Of a stretch of 64,000 nucleotides of DNA, positions 52,769 to 61,497 are shown piece by piece. Within the stretch, counting starts at the first letter, position 1. Every line of letters starts with the position of its first letter. Below the pieces are notes generated by a model. It saw nothing but the letters and a program-made list of their open reading frames with translations, was not told the DNA's origin and made no database searches. The DNA lies in NCBI RefSeq assembly GCF_021404545.1, contig NZ_JAAWWD010000062.1:88832-152831 (forward strand). The letters run 5' to 3'. The translations under genes and the position numbers were made by a program. The stretch comes from Aestuariivita sp. (lineage in GTDB: Bacteria; Pseudomonadota; Alphaproteobacteria; Rhodobacterales; Rhodobacteraceae).

Positions 52769-52902
52769 CGCAGTTTCTGGCCAATTTCTGACCCAGAAAT
52801 TGACCTCGTTTGGCGGGCGTTTCGGCGACCTGTCCGGGCCTCTGGGTTGTTTCTTGTGCAGAAACTGCGCCAGTTTCTGATCATTTTCTGTGTCAGAAAA
52901 TG
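52758..52902. repeat. Four-hairpin palindromic repeat cluster (locus 5)
   Basis: 52758-52780: arms CCAGAAACTG / CAGTTTCTGG, loop ACG. 52781-52802: CAATTTCTG / CAGAAATTG core, loop ACC. 52859-52879: CAGAAACTG / CAGTTTCTG, loop CGC. 52882-52902: CATTTTCTG / CAGAAAATG, loop TGT. Two pairs of hairpins are separated by 56 bp, as at loci 1 and 2. The cluster lies between convergent rmuC and the transaminase, containing the rmuC stop and ending 3 bp before the transaminase stop. Confidence 0.9.
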
Positions 52903-52905
52903 GGG

Positions 52906-54258
52906 TCAGATGGCGCCGAGCCCGGCGTCCAATGCACTCAGAATGGCTTGAACATCCCTGGACGTCAGAACCAGTGGGGGTGACAGGATAATATTGGAAC
53001 CCGACACCCGGACCATGGCGCCCGCCGCATAGGCTGCTTCCTGCACCTTGCCGATCCTGGCCTTGTCGACGGCCGTCTTGGCCCTGCGGTCTTCTACCAG
53101 CTCCAATGCGCACATCAGCCCGTGCCCTCCACGCACATCGCCGACGACCTCGTGCTGGCTTTGCAAGTCCAGCAGCCCAGCATGGAGTTCCGCCCCGCGG
53201 GCCGCCGCATTTGTGGGCACATCCAACGCCAAGGTCTCGGACAGACAGGCAAGTGCTGCGGCGGCCCCCACAGGATGCCCGGAATAGGTATATCCGTGAC
53301 CGATAGCGGCCTTACCCGTCTCATCACGTTCGAACACTTGGGCGATCTCTTCCGAAATCATCAGGGCACCGAAGGGGAAGTAGCCGTTCGTGATCGCCTT
53401 TGCCGTGCACATCAAATCCGGTTGCACACCCCAGTGGCGCGAGCCGGTCCAGCTGCCGGTGCGGCCAAAGGCGGTAATCACCTCATCTGCGATCAAGAGG
53501 ATCCCGTGGCGCGAACAGATCTCGCGCACGCCGGGCATGAAGCTCTTGTCGGGTGGGATCACGCCACCCGCTCCCAGGATCGGTTCCATGATAAACGCGG
53601 CGATACTGCCCGGGCCCTGAAACGCGATCTCGTCTTCCAGAGCAGACAGGCAGAGCTGGGCCAGCTTCCCGGGATCGCTCTCGTCAAACGGGTTGCGATA
53701 GGTATAGGGCGCGGGGATATGATGGCATCCTGCCAGCAAGGGCTCATATGCTGTGCGGAAATTGGCATTGCCATTGACCGACGCGCCCCCGAAATGGGTC
53801 CCGTGATATCCTTTCTTAAGCGACAGGTACTTCACCCGCCCAGCCTCGCCGCGGATCTTGTGGTATTGGCGTGCCAGCCGCAAAGCGGTCTCCACACTGT
53901 CGGATCCGCCCGAGGTATAGAATGCCCGGCTCAGACCATCCGGTTCAAAGAAATCGCGCAACTCCTCGGCCAGCTGGATCACCTGATCGTTCGAGGTGCC
54001 GCGAAAGATCGAGTAATAGGGCAGCGCATCAAGCTGCTGCGCAATCGCGTCCTTGATCGCCTGGCAGGAATAGCCCAGGTTCACGTTCCACAAACCGCCC
54101 ACCGCATCGACGACCTCATGCCCGTCCACATCGCGGATGCGCACACCGGTTGCACCGGTTACGATGGTCGGCGGGTGCGCCAGACTGTCGGCGGGATGGG
54201 CCATCGGGTGCCAGAGCGAGCGGGCATTCTTCTCTTTCAGAAAATTGACGTCTTTCAT
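52906..54258 (-). CDS. Class III aminotransferase (omega-amino acid:pyruvate type)
   Basis: PLP enzyme of 450 residues, fold type I class III. PLP motifs: YTSGGSDSVETALRLARQY near residue 114, LLIADEVITAFGRTG near residue 255, and the Schiff-base Lys287 in CTAKAITNGYFPFGA. Closest in layout to beta-alanine/taurine/omega-amino acid:pyruvate transaminases. Its ATG overlaps the IclR regulator's stop, so both are on one minus-strand transcript. With the divergent tctCBA and aldehyde dehydrogenase it suggests amine or amino-acid catabolism. Confidence 0.9.
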   Translation of the reverse strand: MKDVNFLKEKNARSLWHPMAHPADSLAHPPTIVTGATGVRIRDVDGHEVVDAVGGLWNVNLGYSCQAIKDAIAQQLDALPYYSIFRGTSNDQVIQLAEELRDFFEPDGLSRAFYTSGGSDSVETALRLARQYHKIRGEAGRVKYLSLKKGYHGTHFGGASVNGNANFRTAYEPLLAGCHHIPAPYTYRNPFDESDPGKLAQLCLSALEDEIAFQGPGSIAAFIMEPILGAGGVIPPDKSFMPGVREICSRHGILLIADEVITAFGRTGSWTGSRHWGVQPDLMCTAKAITNGYFPFGALMISEEIAQVFERDETGKAAIGHGYTYSGHPVGAAAALACLSETLALDVPTNAAARGAELHAGLLDLQSQHEVVGDVRGGHGLMCALELVEDRRAKTAVDKARIGKVQEAAYAAGAMVRVSGSNIILSPPLVLTSRDVQAILSALDAGLGAI

Positions 54259-55055
54259 CCTGTCATCTCCGATCTGGCTGAGGTGTCTTGAAGGGGGAGG
54301 GTCTCGGGCGCAAAGCCCCCGATCCGACGGGTGAGATCGGCGGCACAGGCGGTCAGTTCCGCCTGCGCGCGACGCGCCAGAGCATCGCTCATGCGCGCGA
54401 CGGGAACCGCCACGGCCAGCGCACCGGTGGGGCAGCGGTCGGGGCCGAAGATCGGCACTGCCAGCGAATGCACATCCGCTTCGAACCCGCCGACGGATTG
54501 GGCCACCCCGCTGGCCCGAATGCCGCGCAGGCGGGCGCGGATCCGGTCTGGATCCGTCTCGGTATGGGGCGTGTGAACCGGAAGGGGTCGCGCCAATACG
54601 GCATCGACAAAGGCGGCCTCCGAGAAGGCCAGGATCGCAAGGCCGGAGGCGGTGCCGTGAAAGCTCAGCACCTCTGCATCCTCCATCGTGACCCTTGTGC
54701 CATGGCGGGTGCTATAGTGATGCGCAATCGCGTTCAGGCGCATCCCCTGAACAACCGACATATGCGAGGTTTCATGGGTCGCCGCGCTCAACCGCGCAAG
54801 CATTTCTCGTGCAACCGACAGCAGCGGGACGGCAGCTTCGCGCAAGCTGGCCAGTCGCAGCACCTCAGGCCCCAGCCGGTAGGACGTGCCGCCATGGGAT
54901 TTTTCAACGAATCCTCTCAAAGCCAGTTCGGACATATGGCGATACACGGTCGCCTTGTTCATGCCCGACAAACGAGCCAGATCGCTCAGCCCGATTTCAG
55001 GCCGTTGCAGATTGAAAAACCCTAAGAGTGACAAGGCGTTGGATACGGTTCCCAT
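54255..55055 (-). CDS. IclR family transcriptional regulator
   Basis: A 266-residue regulator. The N-terminal winged helix has LSDLARLSGMNKATVYRHMSEL near residue 26. The C-terminal ligand-binding IclR domain has GTASGLAILAF and VGGFEADVHSLAVPIFG near residue 205. It is upstream of and coupled to the transaminase and divergent from tctC, so it likely controls both directions. Start MGTVSNALSLL chosen over longer in-frame options with no ribosome-binding site. Confidence 0.93.
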   Translation of the reverse strand: MGTVSNALSLLGFFNLQRPEIGLSDLARLSGMNKATVYRHMSELALRGFVEKSHGGTSYRLGPEVLRLASLREAAVPLLSVAREMLARLSAATHETSHMSVVQGMRLNAIAHHYSTRHGTRVTMEDAEVLSFHGTASGLAILAFSEAAFVDAVLARPLPVHTPHTETDPDRIRARLRGIRASGVAQSVGGFEADVHSLAVPIFGPDRCPTGALAVAVPVARMSDALARRAQAELTACAADLTRRIGGFAPETLPLQDTSARSEMTG

Positions 55056-55166
55056 TTGTCCTGACGTGATGTGTCTGCAAGTGCCGCGGCACAAGGATTG
55101 ATTTTGTCTGCGCGACGTTCTTCAATTTTCTTGACGGATGGACCCCATGCCTGTCAATCTAAATTA

Positions 55167-55191
55167 GAACCGATGGTTCAAATAATGAACC
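55167..55191. promoter_or_regulatory. Candidate IclR operator upstream of tctC
   Basis: Three half-sites in a row: GAACC (55167-55171), GGTTC (55175-55179) and GAACC (55187-55191). GAACC-GAT-GGTTC and GGTTCA-AATAA-TGAACC are both perfect inverted repeats that share the middle half-site. The site lies in the 159-bp divergent gap between the regulator and tctC, 24 bp before the tctC start. IclR-family sites are commonly such GTTC/GAAC palindromes. Confidence 0.65.
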
Positions 55192-55214
55192 ACGCTAACA
55201 GGGAGACCGTGAGA

Positions 55215-56153
55215 ATGACATTGAAATCACTGAGCGTCGCATTGGTCGCGACGATGAGCCTGGGCGCGGGCGCCGCTCTGGCGGACTACCCTGAAAAGCC
55301 CGTGAACTTTATCGTGCCCTGGCCGCCCGGCGATCTTGAAGATGTGCTGACCCGTATGATCGCCGAGGATTTTCAGGCCGAATACGGCGTGCCCGCAGCG
55401 GTGGTGAACAAGCCCGGAGGTGGCGGAGGGCCCTTTCCCGGCGCCATCGAGGTCGCCAATGCGCCTGCCGATGGCTATACCATCGGATCGTTTGTGATCG
55501 GGGTGCCGGTGGTGGGCCACCAGATCGACATCCCGCCGCTGACCCCGGCCAAGTTCGATCCGCTTGGCATCTTTCTGACCTATCCCTTCGTGATCGCGAC
55601 CAGCGGCGACGCGCCCTATTCGACGATCGAAGAGCTGGCCGCCTATGCCAAGCAGAACGATGTGGCGCTGGGCCATTTCGGCGATCCGCTGACACCGACC
55701 CAAGTGACCAAGGCGCTGGCGGTCAATCAGGGGTTCAGCTGGGGCAGTGACGCGGCCTTTGACGCGCTCGATTGCAACACGCTGGCATCGGGCGACGCGG
55801 ATGTGATCAACACCACGCTGCAATTGATCCTGCCGTGCCTGGACGATGTGCAGGTGCTGGTCTCGATCACCGACGAGCGGATCTCGCTCGTCCCTGACGC
55901 GCCTGCCATCGGCGAGATCGACCCCTCACTCAACATCGCGCTCTGGAACGGGCTTTTCGTGACCAAGGACACACCGCAGGACGTGCGCGACAAGATCATC
56001 GCGGTGGCCGAGAAAACCGTGATGAGCGCGCGCGCGCAGGCGGTGGCCCGCGAGACCGGCGCGCTGGTCTACTGGCAAGATGCGGAAACCTCGACCGCCC
56101 GTGTGGCCACCGATATCGAGACCGTGGCGCGTATCGGCACACTTCTGGAATAA
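55215..56153 (+). CDS. tctC: Tripartite tricarboxylate transporter substrate-binding protein
   Basis: Periplasmic binding protein of a TTT uptake system, 312 residues. A signal peptide at residues 1-24 (LSVALVATMSLGAGAALA) is followed by DYPEKPVNFIVPWPPGD, a typical mature TctC start, and NKPGGGGGPFPGAIEVANAPADGYT. The substrate is an organic acid but not identifiable. Start MTLKSLS with AGGGAGACC upstream. First gene of tctCBA. Confidence 0.92.
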   Translation: MTLKSLSVALVATMSLGAGAALADYPEKPVNFIVPWPPGDLEDVLTRMIAEDFQAEYGVPAAVVNKPGGGGGPFPGAIEVANAPADGYTIGSFVIGVPVVGHQIDIPPLTPAKFDPLGIFLTYPFVIATSGDAPYSTIEELAAYAKQNDVALGHFGDPLTPTQVTKALAVNQGFSWGSDAAFDALDCNTLASGDADVINTTLQLILPCLDDVQVLVSITDERISLVPDAPAIGEIDPSLNIALWNGLFVTKDTPQDVRDKIIAVAEKTVMSARAQAVARETGALVYWQDAETSTARVATDIETVARIGTLLE

Positions 56154-56205
56154 GACGCGTGGCCCGGAGGCCCGGTGGCCTCCGATGCATCTGGCGGAGC
56201 CGTCG

Positions 56206-56736
56206 ATGAGCAGTGAAAAGGAACGCCGTTTTGCTGGACCCAGGCGCGGACAGCTTGTGTTCGCGCTGGGGTTCATTGCGATATCAGGCCTTCTGATCGT
56301 CCAGATCGGGGTGCAGACGGTCTGGGTGGATGGCGTCAGGCTGGCGGCCCAGCCCAGGTTCTGGCCCGCGGTGGGTTTGGGCCTGATGGTGGCGATGGCG
56401 GGGCTGCATCTGTGGCGCCTGCCATGGCGGAGGGTGACGCGGTTCGACCGGACCGAGGCACTGAGATGGCTCATGGTGCTGGAATATTGCGCTTGGTTTA
56501 TGGCTTATGTCCTTCTGGTGCCGATCCTGGGATACCTGCCTGTCACGCTGATCTTTGTGTCGGCACTTGCCTGGCGCATGGGATATCGCAGCCGGGGCAT
56601 GATGGCGATCAGCGCACTTTTCGCGATCAGCGTGGTGGTGATCTTCAAATCCTTGCTTTCGGTACGGATCCCGGGCGGTGCGATCTATGAATACCTGCCC
56701 GGCGCGCTGCGCTCATTCGCGATCCTGAACCTGTGA
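56206..56736 (+). CDS. tctB: Tripartite tricarboxylate transporter small membrane subunit
   Basis: A 176-residue, four-helix membrane protein, the TctB subunit. QLVFALGFIAISGLLIVQIG near residue 15, AAQPRFWPAVGLGLMVAMAG near residue 46, then two C-terminal helices with a Gly/Tyr-rich link. Its stop overlaps the tctA ATG by one base (TGATG). An in-frame ATG seven codons earlier is an alternative start. Confidence 0.88.
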   Translation: MSSEKERRFAGPRRGQLVFALGFIAISGLLIVQIGVQTVWVDGVRLAAQPRFWPAVGLGLMVAMAGLHLWRLPWRRVTRFDRTEALRWLMVLEYCAWFMAYVLLVPILGYLPVTLIFVSALAWRMGYRSRGMMAISALFAISVVVIFKSLLSVRIPGGAIYEYLPGALRSFAILNL

Positions 56737-58340
56737 TGGAGCTGATCGCCGACAGTCTGGCCATTCTGGCACGCTGGGACGTGGCGCTGGCCCTTTTGGT
56801 GGGGTCGGTCGGGGGCGTGCTGATCGGCGCCATTCCCGGCGTTGGACCTGCCGTGGCCATCGCGATCCTGCTGCCCGCAACGTTCAGCATGGATCCGATC
56901 GTGGGTCTGACGGTGCTTTTGGGGATCTATGGCTCTTCGATGTATGGCGGGGCGATCCCGGCCATTCTGATCAACACGCCCGGCACGGCGGTCAATGCGT
57001 TGACCACCTATGACGGCTATCCCATGACCACACGGGGGGAGCCGCGCCGTGCGCTGTCACTGGCCTATTCCGCGTCGTTTTTCGGCGGCATTTTTTCGGT
57101 GATCTGCCTGATCCTCTTTGCCCCGGTCCTGGCACGTATCGCGCCGTTGTTCGGCTCGCGCGAGATCTTCCTTGCGGCCCTTCTGGGGATCATCCTGGTG
57201 GTGGTGGCCCATCGCGGCCAGACCCTGATCGCCGCCGCCCTGGCGGGGTTTGGCATCTTTGTACAATCCATCGGGCTGGAGCCTGTCAAATACACCCAGC
57301 GCTATACTTTCGATCAGCCGTTCCTGTCGGGCGGCGTTGATCTGATCGTGGTCGTGCTGGGCCTCTTCGCGCTCAGCCAGGCGTTTGTGCTCTTGACGAT
57401 GGAGGATGAGAAAACCCGCCTGACCCGGCTGCGCGGCGGTGTGTTCCAGGGCCTGCGCGAACTGGCGCGTCATCCGCGCATCGCCAGCGTGTCGGCCGGG
57501 TTCGGCGTGTTGATGGGCATGATCCCGGGTGTGGGAGAGTTCACGGCCCAGTTCATGTCCTATACCTATGCGCAGCGCACCTCCAAACGGCCCGAGGATT
57601 TCGGTCACGGCTCCTCCGAGGGGCTGATCGCGGCCGAGACGGCCAACAACGCCGTGCCTGCCGCAGCCATGGTGCCGCTCTTGGCGCTGGGCATTCCCGG
57701 AGAGGCGCTGACGGCGATGATGCTGAGCGTGTTCTACGTGCATAACGTGGTGCCGGGGCCTGCGCTTTTTCAAAACAGCATGGATTTTGTCGTCGCGCTT
57801 TACATCGCGCTCTTGATCCTGAACGTGCTGGTTATGGTCTTTCTTTTGGTGGCGACCAAACCGCTGGTGCAGGTTGTGCGTATCCCCAACCGGTTTCTGG
57901 GGGTCTGTATCCTGACGCTGAGTTTCGTGGGCGTCTATTCGCTGCGCAATTCGGTGACCGATTGTCTGATGGCGGCGGCGTTCGGGATCCTGGGATACAT
58001 CCTCAAACGGCTCTCGATGCCCATCGTGCCGATCATCCTGGGCATGGTGCTGGGCGGCATCATGGAGGTCAAGCTGCGCGCCGCCATGGCGCGGGTGCGC
58101 GCGCCGCTGGATTTCATCGACAGACCGGTTGCTTTCATCCTGTTTTGCATGATCGGGGTCGTTCTTTTCATCCATATCCGCCGGGTTCTTTTGGACCGGC
58201 GAGAGATCAGGGAGGCCGAATGGCAGACCAAGCACAGATCGACGCGCTTCGGCGGGCTGATGTCGCGCCGCAAAAACTCTTTATTGAAGGCACGTGGCAA
58301 AGCGGTCAGGGCGCGCCACTCGCGATCACCTCGCCGATAG
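56736..58340 (+). CDS. tctA: Tripartite tricarboxylate transporter large permease, C-terminally extended
   Basis: Main membrane subunit of the TTT transporter, 534 residues with 10-12 helices. Signatures: GVLIGAIPGVGPAVAIAILLP near residue 28, GSSMYGGAIPAILINTPGTA near residue 67, and MGMIPGVGEFTAQFMSYTYA near residue 261. The last 40 residues (from about WQTKHRSTRF) are basic and not membrane-like; they are encoded over the start of the aldehyde dehydrogenase gene. The 121-bp overlap suggests loss of the original stop. Confidence 0.9.
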   Translation: MELIADSLAILARWDVALALLVGSVGGVLIGAIPGVGPAVAIAILLPATFSMDPIVGLTVLLGIYGSSMYGGAIPAILINTPGTAVNALTTYDGYPMTTRGEPRRALSLAYSASFFGGIFSVICLILFAPVLARIAPLFGSREIFLAALLGIILVVVAHRGQTLIAAALAGFGIFVQSIGLEPVKYTQRYTFDQPFLSGGVDLIVVVLGLFALSQAFVLLTMEDEKTRLTRLRGGVFQGLRELARHPRIASVSAGFGVLMGMIPGVGEFTAQFMSYTYAQRTSKRPEDFGHGSSEGLIAAETANNAVPAAAMVPLLALGIPGEALTAMMLSVFYVHNVVPGPALFQNSMDFVVALYIALLILNVLVMVFLLVATKPLVQVVRIPNRFLGVCILTLSFVGVYSLRNSVTDCLMAAAFGILGYILKRLSMPIVPIILGMVLGGIMEVKLRAAMARVRAPLDFIDRPVAFILFCMIGVVLFIHIRRVLLDRREIREAEWQTKHRSTRFGGLMSRRKNSLLKARGKAVRARHSRSPRR

Positions 58341-59686
58341 ATGGCGCGGCGCTGACCACGCTGGAAGGCGCGGCAGCGGCGGATGTGGACCGCGCGGTCG
58401 CCGCTGCGCGGGCAGCGTTCGAGGACGGGCGCTGGTCGTGGCAGCCGCCTGCCGCGCGCAAGACGGTGCTGCACGCCATTGCCGACCGGATCGAGGCGGA
58501 GGCGCTGGCGCTTGCCGTTCTGGGCGTGCGGGACAATGGCACCGAATTGGCCATGGCGCTGAAGGCCGAGCCGGGATCTGCGGCGGGCACGTTCCGCTAT
58601 TATGCCGAGGCTCTGGACAAGGTGGCGGGGGAGGTCGCCCCCACCGGGCCGGGCGTCCTGGGTCTGGTCCACCGCGTGCCGGTTGGTGTGGTGGGGGCCA
58701 TCGTGCCGTGGAATTTCCCGCTGATGATCGGGGCATGGAAGCTGGCGCCCGCCTTGGCGATGGGCAATTCGGTGGTTCTGAAACCCGCCGAAACCGCGTC
58801 TTTATCGTTGCTTCGGCTGGCCCAGATCTGTGCCGAATGTGGCCTGCCCGATGGGGTGCTCAACGTCGTCACCGGACCGGGCCATGAGGCCGGGGCCGCC
58901 CTGGCCGAGCATGGGGATGTGGATGTGCTGACCTTCACCGGATCGGGGGCCACGGGGCGGAAGCTGCTGGAGGCATCCGCCCGCTCCAACCTCAAACGGG
59001 TCTATCTGGAGCTGGGCGGCAAATCTCCCAATATCGTCTTCGCCGATGCCCCCGATCTGGCGCGCGCGGCCAAGGTCTCCGCGGCGGGCATCTTTCGCAA
59101 TTCCGGTCAGGTCTGTGTGTCCGGGTCGCGCCTCCTGGTCGAACGCGGCATCCATGATGAGTTCGTCGCCCTCTTGAAAGCCGAGGCCGAGTCGCTGCGC
59201 GTCGGCGATCCGCTGGATCTGACCACGCAGATCGGCGCAGTGAACTCCGAGGATCAGCTTGCCCGCGTACAATCCTTTATGGAGGGCGAGATCCTGACCG
59301 GAGGCACCCGTATTCTGGAGGAAACGGGGGGCAGCTACTTCGCGCCGACCATCGTCACCGGCGTGGGCGCGCAGGACCGGCTCTTTCAGGAGGAGGTCTT
59401 TGGCCCCGTCCTGTCGGTCACGCCCTTTGACAGTGAAGAGGAGGCGTTGCGGTTGGCCAATGCCACCGATTACGGGCTGGCGGCGGGCGTATGGACGGGG
59501 GGCCTGTCGCGCGCGCACCGGATGGTTGCGGGCATCCGCGCGGGTGTGGTGCATGTCAACACCTATGGCGGGGCGGACAATACCGTGCCTTTGGGAGGGG
59601 TGGGCCAATCCGGCAATGGCCATGACAAATCCCTGCATGCGCTGGACAAATACGTGGATCTCAAAACGGCGTGGATCGAGCTATGA
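58220..59686 (+). CDS. Aldehyde dehydrogenase family protein
   Basis: NAD(P)-dependent aldehyde dehydrogenase of 488 residues. Catalytic Glu264 in LELGGKSP and Cys299 in NSGQVCVSG; NAD loop FTGSGATGRKLLE; VPWNFPLMIGAWKLAPALAMGN. Start MADQAQI lies inside the tctA 3' end, preceded by GGGAGG. Position after tctCBA and before a Tm-1-like gene, beside a transaminase, suggests oxidation of a semialdehyde made by the transaminase. Substrate unknown. Confidence 0.93.
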   Translation: MADQAQIDALRRADVAPQKLFIEGTWQSGQGAPLAITSPIDGAALTTLEGAAAADVDRAVAAARAAFEDGRWSWQPPAARKTVLHAIADRIEAEALALAVLGVRDNGTELAMALKAEPGSAAGTFRYYAEALDKVAGEVAPTGPGVLGLVHRVPVGVVGAIVPWNFPLMIGAWKLAPALAMGNSVVLKPAETASLSLLRLAQICAECGLPDGVLNVVTGPGHEAGAALAEHGDVDVLTFTGSGATGRKLLEASARSNLKRVYLELGGKSPNIVFADAPDLARAAKVSAAGIFRNSGQVCVSGSRLLVERGIHDEFVALLKAEAESLRVGDPLDLTTQIGAVNSEDQLARVQSFMEGEILTGGTRILEETGGSYFAPTIVTGVGAQDRLFQEEVFGPVLSVTPFDSEEEALRLANATDYGLAAGVWTGGLSRAHRMVAGIRAGVVHVNTYGGADNTVPLGGVGQSGNGHDKSLHALDKYVDLKTAWIEL

Positions 59687-60906
59687 CAACCATTCTGATC
59701 GCGGGCACCTATGACACCAAGGATGCCGAGCTGAGCTATCTGGCGGAGGTGATCCGCGCCCAGGGCGGCGGTGTTCTGTGCATGGATGTCGGCGTGCTCG
59801 GCGATCCGGACGCCCAGGTGGATATCTCTAAACACGATGTGGCGGCGGCGGCGGGGTATGGGATCGACGATGTGATCGGCGCCGAGGACGAAAATGCCGC
59901 GATGCAGATGATGGCGGCGGGCGCTTCGGCCGTGGCGTTGGAGGCGTACCGCGCGGGCCGGGTTCAGGGCGTGATCGTGCTGGGCGGCACGATGGGCACC
60001 GATCTGGCGCTGGATATCTGCGCAGCACTCCCCTTGGGCATGCCGAAATACGTGGTCTCGACCGTGGCCTTTTCGCCCTTGCTGCCGCCCGAACGGATTG
60101 CGGCGGATATCCAGATGATCCTTTGGGCGGGGGGGCTTTACGGGCTCAATTCGGTCTGCAAATCCTCGCTCAGCCAGGCGGCGGGGGCCGTGCTGGGGGC
60201 CGCGCGCGCGGTGGAACCGCCAAGGTTCGACCGCCCGCTGATCGGCATGACCAGCTTTGGCAAGACGGTGCTGCGTTATATGGTGCGCCTGAAACCGGCG
60301 CTGGAGGACCGCGGTTTCGAGGTTGCCGTCTTTCACGCCACCGGCATGGGCGGTCGTGCGTTCGAAAGCCTTGCGGCGCAAGGTGCCTTTGCGGCGGTGA
60401 TGGATTTTGCACCTCAAGAGGTGTCCAACCACCTTTTTGGCGGCCTCAGCGCAGGTGCGGACCGGATGGAGAGCGCGGGCCGTCAGGGCATCCCGCAGAT
60501 CGCGGCCCCGGGGTGCTATGATCTGGTGGATGTGGTGGGCTGGCAGCCCTTGCCCGCGCAGTTCCAGGACCGGCCCACGCATGCCCATAACCGCCTTTTG
60601 ACTTCTGCCGTGCTGACGGCAGAGGAACGCCGCCGCGTCGCGCGCACGATCTGTGCCAAGCTGGGGCAGGCCAAAGGCCCGGCGCATCTGATCCTGCCGC
60701 TGGAGGGGTGCAACGAATGGGACCGCGCGGGTGCCGATCTGCATGATGCCGCAGGGCTCGCCGCGTTCATCGACGAGGTGGGGCGGGCCTGCTCCGAGAC
60801 CGTCCGGCTCCACCGGCTGGAGGCCCATATCAACGACGCGGCCTTTACCGATCTGGTGCTGGAGATCTTCGATGGATGGATCGCTGACGGTACGATCAAG
60901 ATTTGA
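59683..60906 (+). CDS. Tm-1-like ATP-binding domain protein (UPF0261)
   Basis: A 407-residue protein. ILIAGTYDTKDAELSYLAEVI at the start and VLGGTMGTDLALDI near residue 102, then PLIGMTSFGKTVLRYM and FHATGMGGRAFESLA, fit the Tm-1 N-terminal (UPF0261) family named after the tomato virus-resistance protein. Members bind ATP; their enzymatic role is not known. The TIM-barrel partner often found with it is missing. The start overlaps the dehydrogenase stop (ATGA). Confidence 0.88.
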   Translation: MTTILIAGTYDTKDAELSYLAEVIRAQGGGVLCMDVGVLGDPDAQVDISKHDVAAAAGYGIDDVIGAEDENAAMQMMAAGASAVALEAYRAGRVQGVIVLGGTMGTDLALDICAALPLGMPKYVVSTVAFSPLLPPERIAADIQMILWAGGLYGLNSVCKSSLSQAAGAVLGAARAVEPPRFDRPLIGMTSFGKTVLRYMVRLKPALEDRGFEVAVFHATGMGGRAFESLAAQGAFAAVMDFAPQEVSNHLFGGLSAGADRMESAGRQGIPQIAAPGCYDLVDVVGWQPLPAQFQDRPTHAHNRLLTSAVLTAEERRRVARTICAKLGQAKGPAHLILPLEGCNEWDRAGADLHDAAGLAAFIDEVGRACSETVRLHRLEAHINDAAFTDLVLEIFDGWIADGTIKI

Positions 60907-60996
60907 GGCTTACGCTTCCGCGTGGCGGGAGGCTGGGCCACCCCGCGGGACGGCGCTCGCACGGCTTTGTGCCTTCGGCCATGGGCGGCCGCAGCC

Positions 60997-61497
60997 TCAG
61001 ATCTCCACGTACTCCGAGCCGCGCCGGATGCGGTGGCGGATGGTGTTCTGCTGGCCAAGCGTCTGCTCCAGAAAACACCCCTTTTGCGCGGCATGCACCA
61101 ATGCGACGGTGTCCTCAAACGGATCCGGGCTGTCGATCAGCACGTCGATCTCAAAGGAGTTGGGCGCGGTTTCATAGACGCGGCCCGCCTTTTGCCAGTC
61201 CCAGACGACACGGGTCTCGACCCGCAGATCCTGCAGCGTCACGCCCAGCCGTTTGGCAAAGGCGCGGATCTGGGTCATCAGACAACCGGTCAGCCCGGCC
61301 ACAAACAATGCCAGCGGCGGCGGGGCCGAAGCATCGCCGCCGTGAAACGCCCCTTCGTCCGAGGCCAGTTGAAAGCTCTCGAAAAAGGGGCGTACCATGT
61401 CGACGGCCAGCTCATTGCGCATCTTGCCCACGGCTGTGCCGGTACAGTTGAACTGCACTTGGGCCGTTTGCGGCATCTGGTCCAGATCCACGCTCAT
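60997..61497 (-). CDS. OsmC family protein
   Basis: A 166-residue OsmC/YhfA-like protein, usually peroxide- or thiol-related. GGDASAPPPLALFVAGLTGCLMTQIRAFA near residue 55 holds the first reactive Cys, and HAAQKGCFLEQTL near residue 140 the second, the two-Cys peroxidatic pair. N-terminal FNCTGT strand typical. Coupled to the upstream FAH-family gene by ATGA. Convergent with the Tm-1-like gene; 90 bp separates them. Confidence 0.9.
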   Translation of the reverse strand: MSVDLDQMPQTAQVQFNCTGTAVGKMRNELAVDMVRPFFESFQLASDEGAFHGGDASAPPPLALFVAGLTGCLMTQIRAFAKRLGVTLQDLRVETRVVWDWQKAGRVYETAPNSFEIDVLIDSPDPFEDTVALVHAAQKGCFLEQTLGQQNTIRHRIRRGSEYVEI

